64,000 nucleotides of DNA, taken from assembly GCA_947499255.1 (NCBI GenBank), contig CANMNF010000001.1, positions 496,001 to 560,000 of the forward strand, given 5' to 3'. This DNA is from an uncultured Sphingomonadaceae bacterium. Lineage in GTDB: Bacteria; Pseudomonadota; Alphaproteobacteria; Sphingomonadales; Sphingomonadaceae. The notes under the pieces are model-generated. The model did no database searches and was not told where the DNA came from. It worked only from the letters and a program-made list of their open reading frames with translations. Shown one piece after another: positions 53,950 to 63,165 of the stretch (position 1 is the first letter of the stretch; the number at the start of each line of letters is the position of its first letter). A program made the position numbers and the translations under genes.

Positions 53950-54591
53950 ATGCGCAACAATATTGTTACCAGGCTTTTCCTCGCGCTTGCGGGTATGACC
54001 CTCGCGCTTACCGGCTGCGCTAGCGGCAGTGGCAATGAGCTTGAGCCTGCACGCTTTGTCGCCATGCAGGAAGGTCCGGGCGAAGAATATGTGATTGGTC
54101 CGCTTGATAGTTTGACGATTCATGTCTGGCGCAATGATGAGCTGGGCGCCTCTGTTCAAGTGCGCCCCGATGGTCGCATCACCACGCCGCTGGTTTCCGA
54201 TATGCCTGCAGTTGGCAAAACGCCAACCATGCTTGCCGAAGACATCCGCTTGCAGCTCTCGCAATATATTTCAGAGCCGCTCGTTACCGTAATCGTGAAC
54301 GAATTTGCCGGTACTTTCAGCCAGCAAGTGCGCATTGTGGGCGCGACAGAAGCGCCTGCATCGCTGCCTTACCGTGCGAACATGACATTGCTTGATGCGA
54401 TGATCTCAGTCGGCGGTTTGAGCGAATTTGCCGCTGGCAACCGGGCAAAGCTAATCCGCTTTGACCGCGAAAGCGGGGAGCAGAAGGAATACAACATTCG
54501 CCTCAACGATCTGCTGCGCAAAGGCGATAGCGATGCGAATGTTCTGTTGATGCCGGGTGATGTGATCATCATTCCGGAAAGCATGTTCTAA
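53950..54591 (+). CDS. polysaccharide export outer-membrane lipoprotein (Wza-like, XrtA system)
   Basis: A 213-residue lipoprotein. The signal and lipobox LTGC place the lipid on Cys23. The Poly_export domain is EEYVIGPLDSLTIHVWRND, and a SLBB-like part follows (FSQQVRIVGATEAPASLPYRANMTLLDAMISVGGL); it ends VLLMPGDVIIIPESMF. It should form the outer-membrane pore for exopolysaccharide. It is shorter than Wza, having one SLBB repeat. The start at 53950 has AAGGACG upstream. First gene of the export operon. Confidence 0.93.
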   Translation: MRNNIVTRLFLALAGMTLALTGCASGSGNELEPARFVAMQEGPGEEYVIGPLDSLTIHVWRNDELGASVQVRPDGRITTPLVSDMPAVGKTPTMLAEDIRLQLSQYISEPLVTVIVNEFAGTFSQQVRIVGATEAPASLPYRANMTLLDAMISVGGLSEFAAGNRAKLIRFDRESGEQKEYNIRLNDLLRKGDSDANVLLMPGDVIIIPESMF

Positions 54592-54608
54592 ACAGGGGCT
54601 CTGGGGCA

Positions 54609-56126
54609 TTGAACCACCTTATTGAAGAATTGCGCGCAGCCATCTGGTCGGTCTGGAACCGCCGCTGGTTAGCTTTGGCAGTAGCCTGGGGCGTGTGCCT
54701 TTTGGGCTGGCTGGTCGTTGCGCTGATCCCGAATAGTTACGAGTCCGAGACCCGCATTTTTGTGCAATTGGATGATGTACTGGCCGAACAGATCGGTATC
54801 GGTTCAGGTGCGCGTGCGCGAGATATCGATCGTATCCGGCAAACGCTGGTGAGCGCGGTCAATCTTGAAAAAGTGGTCCGCACAACGCGGCTTGGCGATA
54901 CTGTAACGACCGCGGGCGAGATGGAGGCTGCGATTGGCGGCCTTTCTGATGACGTTAAAGTCGTTAGCCAGGGTGAAAATATCTTCGAAATCACCACGAC
55001 GATGGGGCGCAGTGATCTGTCCGATTCTGATAATGCGGAATTGGCGCAAATTGTCACCCAACGCATGATCGACATTTTTCGTGAGGAGAATCTGGGTGGT
55101 TCGCGCGGTGAAATGGCGGACTCTATCGAATTTCTCAATCAACAGCTGATCCAGCGCGAAGCTGAACTGGCTTCTGCCGAAGAACGCCGCCTGTCTTTCG
55201 AAGCGGCGAATCCGGAATTGGTCGGCGGCGCGCAAGCGATCTCACAAAAATTGAGCGCAACGCGTGCTGAATTGCGCAGTGTTGAAGCCGATCTGGCAGC
55301 TTCGCAAAGCGCGATGGCAGCTATTGAAGGTCAACTGGCCAGCACGCCGCGCTTTATCGTCACGCCTGGCTCTGGCGGGCCGCAGGCGAATTTGGCGCAG
55401 GCTGAAGCCAATCTAACATCTTTGCGCGCGCGTGGACTTACCGATGAGCATCCCGATATGGTGGCCGCGAAACGCACCGTGGCATCGTTGCGCGAACAGG
55501 CGCAGGCATCAAACGGGGCAGGGGGCACGCCCAATCCGGCCTACACGTCCTTGCAGTCGATCCGCGTGCAGCGTCTTGCCTCAGTGCAATCGCTGCAATC
55601 ACGCGTTTCGGCGTTGCGTGCTGAGATCGCATCGATCACCGCTGATCAAGCGCGTGAGCCAGGCGCTGCCGCTGAAGCGCAGCGCATCAGCCGCGATTAC
55701 GAAGTTCTGCGCCGCCAATATGATGAGCTGTTGCAAGACCGCGAGCAATTGCGCCTGCGCGGCCAAGTGGAAAGCGAACGCAGCGCAGTGCAATTCGAAG
55801 TGATCGATCCGCCAAGTACACCGCTATCACCTGCTGCTCCCAACCGTCCGATATTGCTTTTTGCAGTGCTGGTGCTTGGCCTTGGGGCAGGGGGCGGTGC
55901 AGCTTTTGCGATCAGTAAGCTGGGATCAACCTTTTCCACCGCAAGCCAGCTTGAGCGCAGTTTCGGCCTGCCTGTAATCGGCACCGTTTCACACACGTTG
56001 AGTGAGGCGGGACGGGCCATCCGCACGCGTCGGCTTAAGTATTTTGCAGCTGGTATTGCCGGTCTGGGCGCGCTGTTTTTCGTGCTGCTGGGCGTGGAAT
56101 TCGTCCAGCGCGGATTGGTTGCGTGA
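54609..56126 (+). CDS. Wzz-type chain-length determinant protein (XrtA system)
   Basis: A 505-residue inner-membrane co-polymerase. The N-terminal helix is at about residues 18-40 (WLALAVAWGVCLLGWLVVAL). A long periplasmic coiled-coil region follows (QQLIQREAELASAEERRLSF and later LRREYD-like DYEVLRRQYDELLQDREQLRL), then FEVIDPPSTPLSPAAPNRP and C-terminal helices. The tail carries an extra hydrophobic segment (YFAAGIAGLGALFFVLLGVEF). It begins at TTG, 17 bases after the lipoprotein gene. The kinase is a separate gene, as usual in XrtA loci. Confidence 0.9.
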   Translation: MNHLIEELRAAIWSVWNRRWLALAVAWGVCLLGWLVVALIPNSYESETRIFVQLDDVLAEQIGIGSGARARDIDRIRQTLVSAVNLEKVVRTTRLGDTVTTAGEMEAAIGGLSDDVKVVSQGENIFEITTTMGRSDLSDSDNAELAQIVTQRMIDIFREENLGGSRGEMADSIEFLNQQLIQREAELASAEERRLSFEAANPELVGGAQAISQKLSATRAELRSVEADLAASQSAMAAIEGQLASTPRFIVTPGSGGPQANLAQAEANLTSLRARGLTDEHPDMVAAKRTVASLREQAQASNGAGGTPNPAYTSLQSIRVQRLASVQSLQSRVSALRAEIASITADQAREPGAAAEAQRISRDYEVLRRQYDELLQDREQLRLRGQVESERSAVQFEVIDPPSTPLSPAAPNRPILLFAVLVLGLGAGGGAAFAISKLGSTFSTASQLERSFGLPVIGTVSHTLSEAGRAIRTRRLKYFAAGIAGLGALFFVLLGVEFVQRGLVA

Positions 56127-56136
56127 GGGGTATGGG

Positions 56137-57108
56137 ATGACTGAACAAAGCAAAATCCCGCCTGCTGGCGCTTCATCGATTGAGCGTGCTGACCAGAGCT
56201 TTGGTTCTGGCGAATTTGCGCCAGCGCCAGTGCCTGCAAAGTTGAAACGTCCGATCAATCGCCGTCCGTTGGCGAAAAAGATTGAGCAGCCTGCGCCTGC
56301 TCATGTGATTGAGACCGGTGCAAGTTCCAATGCGCCTCAAACAAAGCCGGAAGTGCCGGCGCTGCGTATTGATGGTGAAACCCACCCAATCGATCGTGAC
56401 ATGCTGGAAGTACACGGTTTGATCATCCCAGAGGCGCAAGTGAGCGGCCTATTGGAAGAGTTCCGCATTGTGAAACGCAGCGTGCTTAGCTCCATGCGAA
56501 AAGCACAAGAAGCAGGTTCTGGCGGTCAAGCACAACGCATTCTCGTCTCATCTCCATTGCCTGATGAGGGTAAGAGCTTTTGCGCCGTCAATCTCGCCAT
56601 TGCGCTTGCCGCGGAAAAGGACAGCGAAGTTCTTTTGGTCGATGCCGATTTTGCCAAACCATCGGTACTCTCCATGCTTGGCTTGCCCGGTGGCAATGGA
56701 TTGATGGATGTGCTGGCCAATCCCAAAATTCAGCTGGAAGATTGTGTTCTCAAAACCGATATTTCGGGCCTCAGCGTCCTGTCAGCAGGCAATCACACCA
56801 ATTCCGACAGTGAATTTCTTGCCAGCAACCGGACTGAACAAGTGCTCGATGCATTGACGCGCGGTGCGCCCAATCGCGTTGTGATTTTTGATAGTCCGCC
56901 AGCACTTGCCGCATCACCTGCGGCAGAGTTGGCGGATCATGTTGGGCAAGCGATTGTGATCGCTCGCGCTGACCGCACAGGGCAAAGCGCGCTGGAAGAT
57001 GCGCTAACGTTGCTCAGCACCTGTCCCGATATCAAATTGCTGCTCAACGCAGCGCATTTCAGCCCCAGTGGACGCCGCTTTGGCGCATATTATGGGCAGG
57101 ACGGATAG
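56137..57108 (+). CDS. XrtA-associated tyrosine autokinase (BY-kinase)
   Basis: A 323-residue cytoplasmic bacterial tyrosine kinase that phosphorylates itself and regulates polymerisation with the Wzz-like protein. Walker A SPLPDEGKS is at residues 139-147, Walker A' VLLVDADFAKPS at 165-176 and Walker B VVIFDSPP at 248-255. The first 100 residues are a Pro-rich, poorly conserved tail. The C-terminal tyrosine cluster is reduced to Tyr318 and Tyr319 (RRFGAYYGQDG). The start at 56137 follows GAGGGGTATGGG, 10 bases after the Wzz-like gene. Confidence 0.92.
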   Translation: MTEQSKIPPAGASSIERADQSFGSGEFAPAPVPAKLKRPINRRPLAKKIEQPAPAHVIETGASSNAPQTKPEVPALRIDGETHPIDRDMLEVHGLIIPEAQVSGLLEEFRIVKRSVLSSMRKAQEAGSGGQAQRILVSSPLPDEGKSFCAVNLAIALAAEKDSEVLLVDADFAKPSVLSMLGLPGGNGLMDVLANPKIQLEDCVLKTDISGLSVLSAGNHTNSDSEFLASNRTEQVLDALTRGAPNRVVIFDSPPALAASPAAELADHVGQAIVIARADRTGQSALEDALTLLSTCPDIKLLLNAAHFSPSGRRFGAYYGQDG

Positions 57109-57112
57109 AGCC

Positions 57113-58768
57113 ATGCGTAAGCTTTTATCATCTCTCACTGTGATCGGCTTGTTGGCAGCACCTCTCCCTCTGGCCGCGCAAGACGGCGGCACAGACGCCA
57201 GCGATGGCGGCGAGCGGTCCGAACGATCGCCGCGCCGCGCGCTTGAAGTGCAACCATATATCGAGGCTGCGCAAGTCATTTCGGCTGAACTTACGCCCGG
57301 CGATGATGTGGTCACCTATACCCAAATTGCTACAGGTGTGGACGCCGGATTTGGGGGTCGCAATTCAAGCGGCTCGGTCTCGCTGCGTTATGAACGCCGC
57401 ATTGGTTATGGCGATGCGAATGATGTGGATACTGTCAGCGGTATCGCGCGCGCATCGCTTGCACTTGTGCCGCGCGCGCTGTCATTCGAAATCGGCGGAT
57501 TGGCATCGCGCACCCGGATTGATGGCAATGGCGCCACCTCGGTCGGCGCGTTCGGCAATCAGGATGAAGCCACCAGCCAGATCTATTCCGTATTTGGCGG
57601 ACCAAGCTTCCAAACGCGGCAAGGCCCGGTGGAATTGAGCGGGTCATATCAGGCAGGCTATTCCCGTGTGGAATCGCCCAATGCTTTGGTGCTTGCGCCA
57701 GGTGATGACCCCGTGGACATTTTCGACGATAGCATCGTGCAAAATGCCAATGTGCGCGCTGGCATTGCGCCGCGTACGGTTTTGCCTGTTGGGCTGGGTC
57801 TTGGTGCGGGCTGGAATCGGCAGGATGTTGGCAACCTGGATCAGCGGGTGGACAACAAATATGTTCGCGGTGACGTGACCCTTCCGGTATCACGTACAGT
57901 GGCCCTTGTTGGCGGTGTTGGATACGAAGATGTCACCGTTTCAAGCCGCGATGCTATTCTTGATGATGCAGGCAATGCAGTGCTTGGCAGCGACGGGCGC
58001 TTTTTGACCGATACATCGCAACCACGCGAAATCGCTTTTGAAACTGACGGCTTGATTTGGGATGTGGGCGTTATGTGGCGCCCCAGCAACCGCACATCGT
58101 TGTCCGCAACGGTAGGTCGCCGATATGGCTCGACCACCTACTATGGCAACCTGTCCTATGCGCCCAATCCGCGCACCAATGTGAATGTCGCAGTGTATGA
58201 CAATTTGACCACCCTTGGCGGCCAGCTCAACAGCAATCTTGGCGGGCTTGGCACCAACTTCCAAGCTTTTCGTAATCCGATTTCGGGCGATCTGAATGGC
58301 TGTGTAGCAAGCGATGAAGGCGGCAATTGTGCGCTGGCGGGCATTGGTTCTTTGCGCAGCGCAGTGTTTCGCAATCGCGGTGTCACCGGCAGTGTGTCAC
58401 GCAATTTGGGTCGCACTACGCTTGGCGTTGGGCTTGGCTATGATCGGCGCAGCTATATCGCTGCGGCCGGTACAGTTTTTGCCGACATCGATGGCTTGAC
58501 CGAGGAAAACTACTGGGTTTCGGCCTATGGCAACCGTCAGCTTGATCGCCGATCGGGTGTAAACTTTGGCGCAACGGCAACTTGGTTCGAAAGTGGACTC
58601 GATAACTCTGGCGATGGCTTCGGATACAGCGCAAACATGTCTTACTACCGAGAGATCATTGACGGGTTGAGCGGCACGGCTGCTTTGGGCCTCGATGGGA
58701 TTTCACGTGATGAGGTTGATAACTTCGCGATTATTTCCGCGTTGCTCGGCCTGCGTTACACATTTTAA
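57113..58768 (+). CDS. XrtA-associated outer-membrane beta-barrel protein
   Basis: A 551-residue protein. The signal peptide is MRKLLSSLTVIGLLAAPLPL, cleaved after LAAQ. An acidic linker precedes a long series of alternating-hydrophobicity strands (SGSVSLRYERRIGYGD, GPVELSGSYQAGYSRVES, RTVALVGGVGYEDVTVSS). The last residue is an aromatic (LLGLRYTF), the usual outer-membrane barrel signature. It belongs to the large barrel family found in PEP-CTERM/XrtA loci; it may be the outer export channel or an anchor for the polymer. It starts 5 bases after the kinase. Confidence 0.87.
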   Translation: MRKLLSSLTVIGLLAAPLPLAAQDGGTDASDGGERSERSPRRALEVQPYIEAAQVISAELTPGDDVVTYTQIATGVDAGFGGRNSSGSVSLRYERRIGYGDANDVDTVSGIARASLALVPRALSFEIGGLASRTRIDGNGATSVGAFGNQDEATSQIYSVFGGPSFQTRQGPVELSGSYQAGYSRVESPNALVLAPGDDPVDIFDDSIVQNANVRAGIAPRTVLPVGLGLGAGWNRQDVGNLDQRVDNKYVRGDVTLPVSRTVALVGGVGYEDVTVSSRDAILDDAGNAVLGSDGRFLTDTSQPREIAFETDGLIWDVGVMWRPSNRTSLSATVGRRYGSTTYYGNLSYAPNPRTNVNVAVYDNLTTLGGQLNSNLGGLGTNFQAFRNPISGDLNGCVASDEGGNCALAGIGSLRSAVFRNRGVTGSVSRNLGRTTLGVGLGYDRRSYIAAAGTVFADIDGLTEENYWVSAYGNRQLDRRSGVNFGATATWFESGLDNSGDGFGYSANMSYYREIIDGLSGTAALGLDGISRDEVDNFAIISALLGLRYTF

Positions 58769-58791
58769 CGGGCACGAGGGAGAACCGGCCC

Positions 58792-59940
58792 ATGTTTGAT
58801 AATTTCTATGGCCTGACGGGCAAACCGTTTCAGCTGACGCCAGATCCGGATTTCTATTTCCGGTCCGCCACGCACAAAAAAGCTTTGTCCTATCTGGGAT
58901 ATGGCCTGGCGCAGGGTGAAGGCTTTATTGTTATTACAGGTGAGATTGGCGCGGGTAAATCCACGCTGGTCGCGCATATGATGGAAAATGTGGATTCGGC
59001 TCAACTGACCGTGGCGCAAGTCGTTACCAGCAAGCTGAATGAAGATGAGCTGATCCATGTGGTCGCGCGCAGCTTTGGCTTGTTGATCGATGGACATGAT
59101 AAAGCATCAGCGCTCAGCGAAATCGAAGCTTTCCTGCACGAAGAAGCGCGCGAGGGCCGGCGCTGCCTGTTGGTGGTGGACGAATCACAGAACCTTTCGG
59201 TGGGCGCTTTGGAAGAGCTGCGGATGCTGTCCAATTTCCAATTGGGCAATCATCCCCTCCTGCAAATCCTCTTGCTGGGTCAGCCGGAATTCCGTGATCT
59301 GGTAAAAAGCGATGCCGGACTTGAGCAATTGCGTCAGCGGATTATCGCCTCGCATCATCTTGGGCCGATGGAAAAGAGTGAGATCGAACCGTATCTCACA
59401 CATCGCCTTGGCCAAGTTGGGTGGGAAGGCAATCCCGCCTTTGACCAACGCGTCTTCCATGAGCTTTACGAATCGAGCGGTGGCATTCCGCGCAAAGTGA
59501 ACCAGATCGTCAACCGGGTGTTGTTGCTGGGCGCTGTTGAAGAACGTCAGAAAATTGATGCGGCATTGCTGCAACAAGTTCTTGAAGAGATGGCGGGCGA
59601 CAATTCTGCAGGTGCCACTGGCAAACCTGTCGAAGTAGCCAGCGCTCCTGTCATGGCCACTGGAGATGATGCGGTGGCACAGATCGACTTCTCCAAGTTC
59701 GAAACCGCGCTGGGTGAACGCGATGCGCAAATCTCGGAGCTGCAACAGGCTGTAGTCGAGCTGGCAAACGCGCAGGAAAGCAATTCCGCCGAAGGCCTGG
59801 ATCCGCAAATCGCGGCCCTCAACGAACAGATCGCCAAGCTGGAATCGCGCATGTTTGAACAAGAGCGTACTATCCGGCAGACCCTTTCGATGTTGATCGA
59901 ATGGATCGAAAGCGAAATGGAAGCTACCAAGGCGGCCTGA
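58792..59940 (+). CDS. XrtA-associated ExeA-like AAA ATPase
   Basis: A 382-residue ATPase. MFDNFYGLTGKPFQLTPDP is the classic opening of ExeA/GspA-type proteins. Walker A is GEIGAGKST (residues 50-58), Walker B LLVVDESQNLS, and there is an arginine-sensor region LRQRIIASHHLGPM. The last 120 residues form a Gln/Glu-rich coiled coil (ISELQQAVVELANAQES). No transmembrane helix is evident. It is found in XrtA loci beside the barrel protein; it probably helps assemble the export machinery. GAGGGAG precedes the ATG. Confidence 0.92.
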   Translation: MFDNFYGLTGKPFQLTPDPDFYFRSATHKKALSYLGYGLAQGEGFIVITGEIGAGKSTLVAHMMENVDSAQLTVAQVVTSKLNEDELIHVVARSFGLLIDGHDKASALSEIEAFLHEEAREGRRCLLVVDESQNLSVGALEELRMLSNFQLGNHPLLQILLLGQPEFRDLVKSDAGLEQLRQRIIASHHLGPMEKSEIEPYLTHRLGQVGWEGNPAFDQRVFHELYESSGGIPRKVNQIVNRVLLLGAVEERQKIDAALLQQVLEEMAGDNSAGATGKPVEVASAPVMATGDDAVAQIDFSKFETALGERDAQISELQQAVVELANAQESNSAEGLDPQIAALNEQIAKLESRMFEQERTIRQTLSMLIEWIESEMEATKAA

Positions 59941-59954
59941 AAGGAACCCTCGCC

Positions 59955-60866
59955 GTGAACGCGATCACTCCCAATGCTGACCGCGATAAGGCGCGAAACC
60001 TCGTCAACGGACTATCCGTGGACGTGGAGGACTGGTTTCAAGTCGGCGCGTTTGAAGACGTGATTGAACGGGACAATTGGGCCCAGCTAGATGACCGGGT
60101 CGAACGCAATACGCATGAAGTGCTCGCCCTGTTTGACGAAGCGGGTGTTTCTGCAACCTTCTTCACGCTTGGTTGGGTGGCCCAGCGGCACGGCCCATTG
60201 ATGCGCGCGGTGGTTGATGCAGGGCACGAAGTGGCAAGTCACGGTTGGGATCATCAACGCGTTTTCAATCTAGGCCAACAGGGGTTCGCAGAAGATATCG
60301 CAAAGGCGCGCAGCGTGTTGGAAGATGCGACTGGCCAAATGGTCGTGGGCTATCGCGCGCCAAGCTTCTCCATCGATCATCGCACGCCGTGGGCTTTTGA
60401 AGAACTTGCCGAGCAGGGCTACCTTTATTCCAGCAGTGTCGCGCCCGTTGCGCATGACCATTATGGCTGGGCCGACGCGCCGCGATTTGCTTTCAATCCT
60501 TTGCCGGGTTCTGATTTGGTAGAATTGCCTGTCACTACCGCGATGTTTGGCGGCAAACGTATGGCAGCAGGCGGGGGCGGGTTTTTCCGCGTGCTGCCTT
60601 ACGCTTTTAGCCGCTGGGCCATTCGTCAGGTTAATCGGGACGAGGGGCGCCCCGCCATGTTCTATTTCCATCCGTGGGAAATCGATCCGGGTCAACCACG
60701 CGTCGCCGGCGCTCCGATCAAATCGCGCCTGAGGCATTACACCAACCTTGATCGCATGGCTGATAAGCTGCGCCAATTGGTACATGATTTCGCATGGGGC
60801 AGGGTGGATCATATCGCGCAACGCGAAGCCGCCCGACTTTCTATTGAGGCGAAGGAGACGGCGTGA
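59955..60866 (+). CDS. XrtA-associated polysaccharide deacetylase (DUF3473)
   Basis: A 303-residue NodB-type deacetylase. NGLSVDVEDWFQVGAF holds the catalytic Asp and metal Asp (residues 23 and 26), EVASHGWDHQRVF the metal-binding histidines, and GYRAPSFSIDHRTPWAFEEL the conserved Arg. The C-terminal DUF3473 part has GGGGFFRVLPYAFSRWAI and FYFHPWEIDPGQPR. It would remove N-acetyl groups from the polymer or its precursor. I chose the GTG at 59955, behind AAGGAA; the stop overlaps the next gene (GTGA). Confidence 0.92.
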   Translation: MNAITPNADRDKARNLVNGLSVDVEDWFQVGAFEDVIERDNWAQLDDRVERNTHEVLALFDEAGVSATFFTLGWVAQRHGPLMRAVVDAGHEVASHGWDHQRVFNLGQQGFAEDIAKARSVLEDATGQMVVGYRAPSFSIDHRTPWAFEELAEQGYLYSSSVAPVAHDHYGWADAPRFAFNPLPGSDLVELPVTTAMFGGKRMAAGGGGFFRVLPYAFSRWAIRQVNRDEGRPAMFYFHPWEIDPGQPRVAGAPIKSRLRHYTNLDRMADKLRQLVHDFAWGRVDHIAQREAARLSIEAKETA

Positions 60867-61921
60867 ACATGCCGTTCGCCTTGAATCTTGAAACGGTGCG
60901 CGAAGCTGATTTGTCGCAGCCTGATGAGGTGCAGCGCATCGAAGGCTTTGTCGCAGCGCAAGGCGGCGCAGTGTTTCATCGCCCCGCATGGCTGCGCGCG
61001 GTTGAGGCAGGCACCGGGCAAATCGCAACGGGGCTGATCGCGGAAAGATCAGGCGAAATCACCGGGTGGCTTCCGCTAACCGTTGTGCATTCGGCGATCT
61101 TTGGCCGTGCATTGGCTTCCAGCGGGTTCGCCGTTGAAGGCGGCATTCTAGGCGCGGACGACGCGACAGGCACGGCTTTATGCCGCGCGGCAGAAGAACT
61201 CGCCCAGCGCCATTCTTGCACAACAATCGAATTGCGCGGCGGGTTTGCTCCAGCAAACTGGAACGTCACGACAGACAGCCATTGCGGCTTCATCACCGCT
61301 CTAGCTGAGGATGACGAAGCGCAGTTGATCGCTATCCCGCGTAAACAGCGAGCAGAAGTTCGCAAAAGCCTGAAAAACGATCTGACCGTTTCGGTTGGAC
61401 GCGACGTGGATGATCGCGCGGCGCATTATGCTGTTTATGCGGAAAGCGTCCGCAATTTGGGAACGCCTGTCTTTCCTAAAGCGCTTTTCAAACATGCGAT
61501 GGACGCATTGGATGCCGACATCCTCACCGTGCGCCATGACGGCAAACCTGTGGCCAGCGTACTATCGATTTATCATGATGGCGCCGTCATGCCTTATTGG
61601 GGCGGAGGCACCTGGGATGCGCGGCGTTTGCGCGCCAATGATCGGATGTATTACGCACTGATGTGCCATGCGCGCCAACGCGGGTGTGACAGGTTTGATT
61701 TTGGCCGCAGCAAAACGGGCAGCGGCGCCTATAGCTTCAAAAAGAATTGGGGTTTTGAACCTGAGCCGCTTTCTTATGCAAGCTGGACTGCACTTGGCCA
61801 CGAAGCGCGCGACACCAATCCCAATAGCGGACGGCACCAATCACGCATTGCGCTTTGGAAGAAGCTGCCTTTGCCCATCGCCAATCGCCTCGGCCCCTTC
61901 ATCGCCCGGGGCCTTGGATGA
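60863..61921 (+). CDS. XrtA-associated FemAB-like aminoacyl/acyltransferase
   Basis: A 352-residue GNAT-fold protein of the FemAB family found in PEP-CTERM loci. HRPAWLRAVEAGTG, AEDDEAQLIAIPRKQRAEVRKSL, VRHDGKPVASVLSIYHDGAVMPYWGGG and FDFGRSKTGSGAYSFKKNWGFEP are the conserved blocks. It probably adds an amino acid or acyl group to the polysaccharide or its lipid carrier. It starts at GTG overlapping the deacetylase stop, or at an ATG 6 bases on. This is a second GNAT/FemAB protein in the locus, besides the one at 50000-50986. Confidence 0.9.
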   Translation: MNMPFALNLETVREADLSQPDEVQRIEGFVAAQGGAVFHRPAWLRAVEAGTGQIATGLIAERSGEITGWLPLTVVHSAIFGRALASSGFAVEGGILGADDATGTALCRAAEELAQRHSCTTIELRGGFAPANWNVTTDSHCGFITALAEDDEAQLIAIPRKQRAEVRKSLKNDLTVSVGRDVDDRAAHYAVYAESVRNLGTPVFPKALFKHAMDALDADILTVRHDGKPVASVLSIYHDGAVMPYWGGGTWDARRLRANDRMYYALMCHARQRGCDRFDFGRSKTGSGAYSFKKNWGFEPEPLSYASWTALGHEARDTNPNSGRHQSRIALWKKLPLPIANRLGPFIARGLG

Positions 61922-63165
61922 GCAGCGACGTCCTGTTTCTGGCGCACCGCATACCATTCCCGCCTGATCGCGGGGACAAGATCCGCTCGCACCATATCCT
62001 CAAAGCGATTGCCGAGCTTGCGCCTGTGCATGTCGGCTGCCTTTCTGAAAGCGAAGAAGATACAGCGCATGAAGATGCTTTGTCCGATGTCGCGGCAAGT
62101 TATTGGATGCCGCCACGCTCTACTCCGCTGGCAGTAGCAGGCTTGCAAGCATTGCTATCAGGCACCCCGGTTAGCGTAACGGCCTTCCGCGAAAGCTCGC
62201 TCATACGTTGGGTCGAACAGGTCATCGCGGCGCATCAAATTGAAACGATCTACGTCTTCTCCGGACAGATGGGTCAGTATATCCCTGACGACTTTGACGG
62301 CCGCGTCGTGCTCGATCTGGTGGACGTGGATTCTGCTAAATTCGAAGCGTATGCCGATCAATGCAGTGGCCCAAAAAGGTGGCTTTATAAACGCGAAGGT
62401 CGATTGCTTTCTCAGGTTGAACATCAGCTTGTTTGCCGGGCACAAACCACTTTGCTGATCAGCGATGCAGAAGCCAAATTGCTGCAATCGCGGGTCGGCG
62501 AAGTCGGGGTCATTCGTGCGATGGGTAACGGTATTGATTGCCAACGATACTCCCCAACCGTGGCTCATGCCGTGCCTTCACCTTTCGAAGGTGAGGGCCC
62601 GCATTTCGTCTTTACCGGCCAGATGGATTATCCGCCGAACAGCGATGCCGTGATCCGCTTTGCAGAAGATATCTTTCCTGCAATTCGCAAGGAAAGCGCC
62701 AAAGCGCAGTTTCATATTGTTGGTCGTTCGCCTGTATCCTCGGTAGAGAAACTGGCGAGGGACGGATATGTGACCGTGCATGGTGCAGTTGACGATATGC
62801 TGCCATTTCTCGCCCATGCGGACCAAATCGTGGTGCCGCTAAAGATCGCGCGCGGTGTGCAAAACAAAGTGCTGGAAGCCATGTCGATGGCGCGTCCCGT
62901 CTTGCTATCTCCTGAAGCGGCGACAGGCATTGCTGCCAAACATGCTGAGCACTTCGTGATTTGTGAAACCGATGAAGCTTTCATCGAAGCAGCGCTAAGT
63001 CTGATCGATTGGCCGGACGATGCAGCAATTTTGGGAAAGAATGCGCGCAAATTCGTATGCGATTGGATGAGCTGGCCTGCCGCTCTTTCCGACCTGCCCG
63101 AACTGCTGGACCTGCCAAGCGATACAAGGCCTGCTCTGGCCGATGAAGAACGCAATGCAGCATGA
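61918..63165 (+). CDS. XrtA-system glycosyltransferase, GT4-like
   Basis: A 415-residue GT-B glycosyltransferase of the family associated with PEP-CTERM/XrtA clusters. The N-terminal block FLAHRIPFPPDRGDKIRSHHIL is diagnostic. The C-terminal half has HFVFTGQMDYPPNSDAVIRF, AKAQFHIVGR and the donor-binding DQIVVPLKIARGVQNKVLEAMSMARPVL. It starts at ATG overlapping the FemAB stop (ATGA). No transmembrane helix is seen. It likely adds one sugar to the undecaprenyl-linked repeat unit. Confidence 0.92.
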   Translation: MSSDVLFLAHRIPFPPDRGDKIRSHHILKAIAELAPVHVGCLSESEEDTAHEDALSDVAASYWMPPRSTPLAVAGLQALLSGTPVSVTAFRESSLIRWVEQVIAAHQIETIYVFSGQMGQYIPDDFDGRVVLDLVDVDSAKFEAYADQCSGPKRWLYKREGRLLSQVEHQLVCRAQTTLLISDAEAKLLQSRVGEVGVIRAMGNGIDCQRYSPTVAHAVPSPFEGEGPHFVFTGQMDYPPNSDAVIRFAEDIFPAIRKESAKAQFHIVGRSPVSSVEKLARDGYVTVHGAVDDMLPFLAHADQIVVPLKIARGVQNKVLEAMSMARPVLLSPEAATGIAAKHAEHFVICETDEAFIEAALSLIDWPDDAAILGKNARKFVCDWMSWPAALSDLPELLDLPSDTRPALADEERNAA

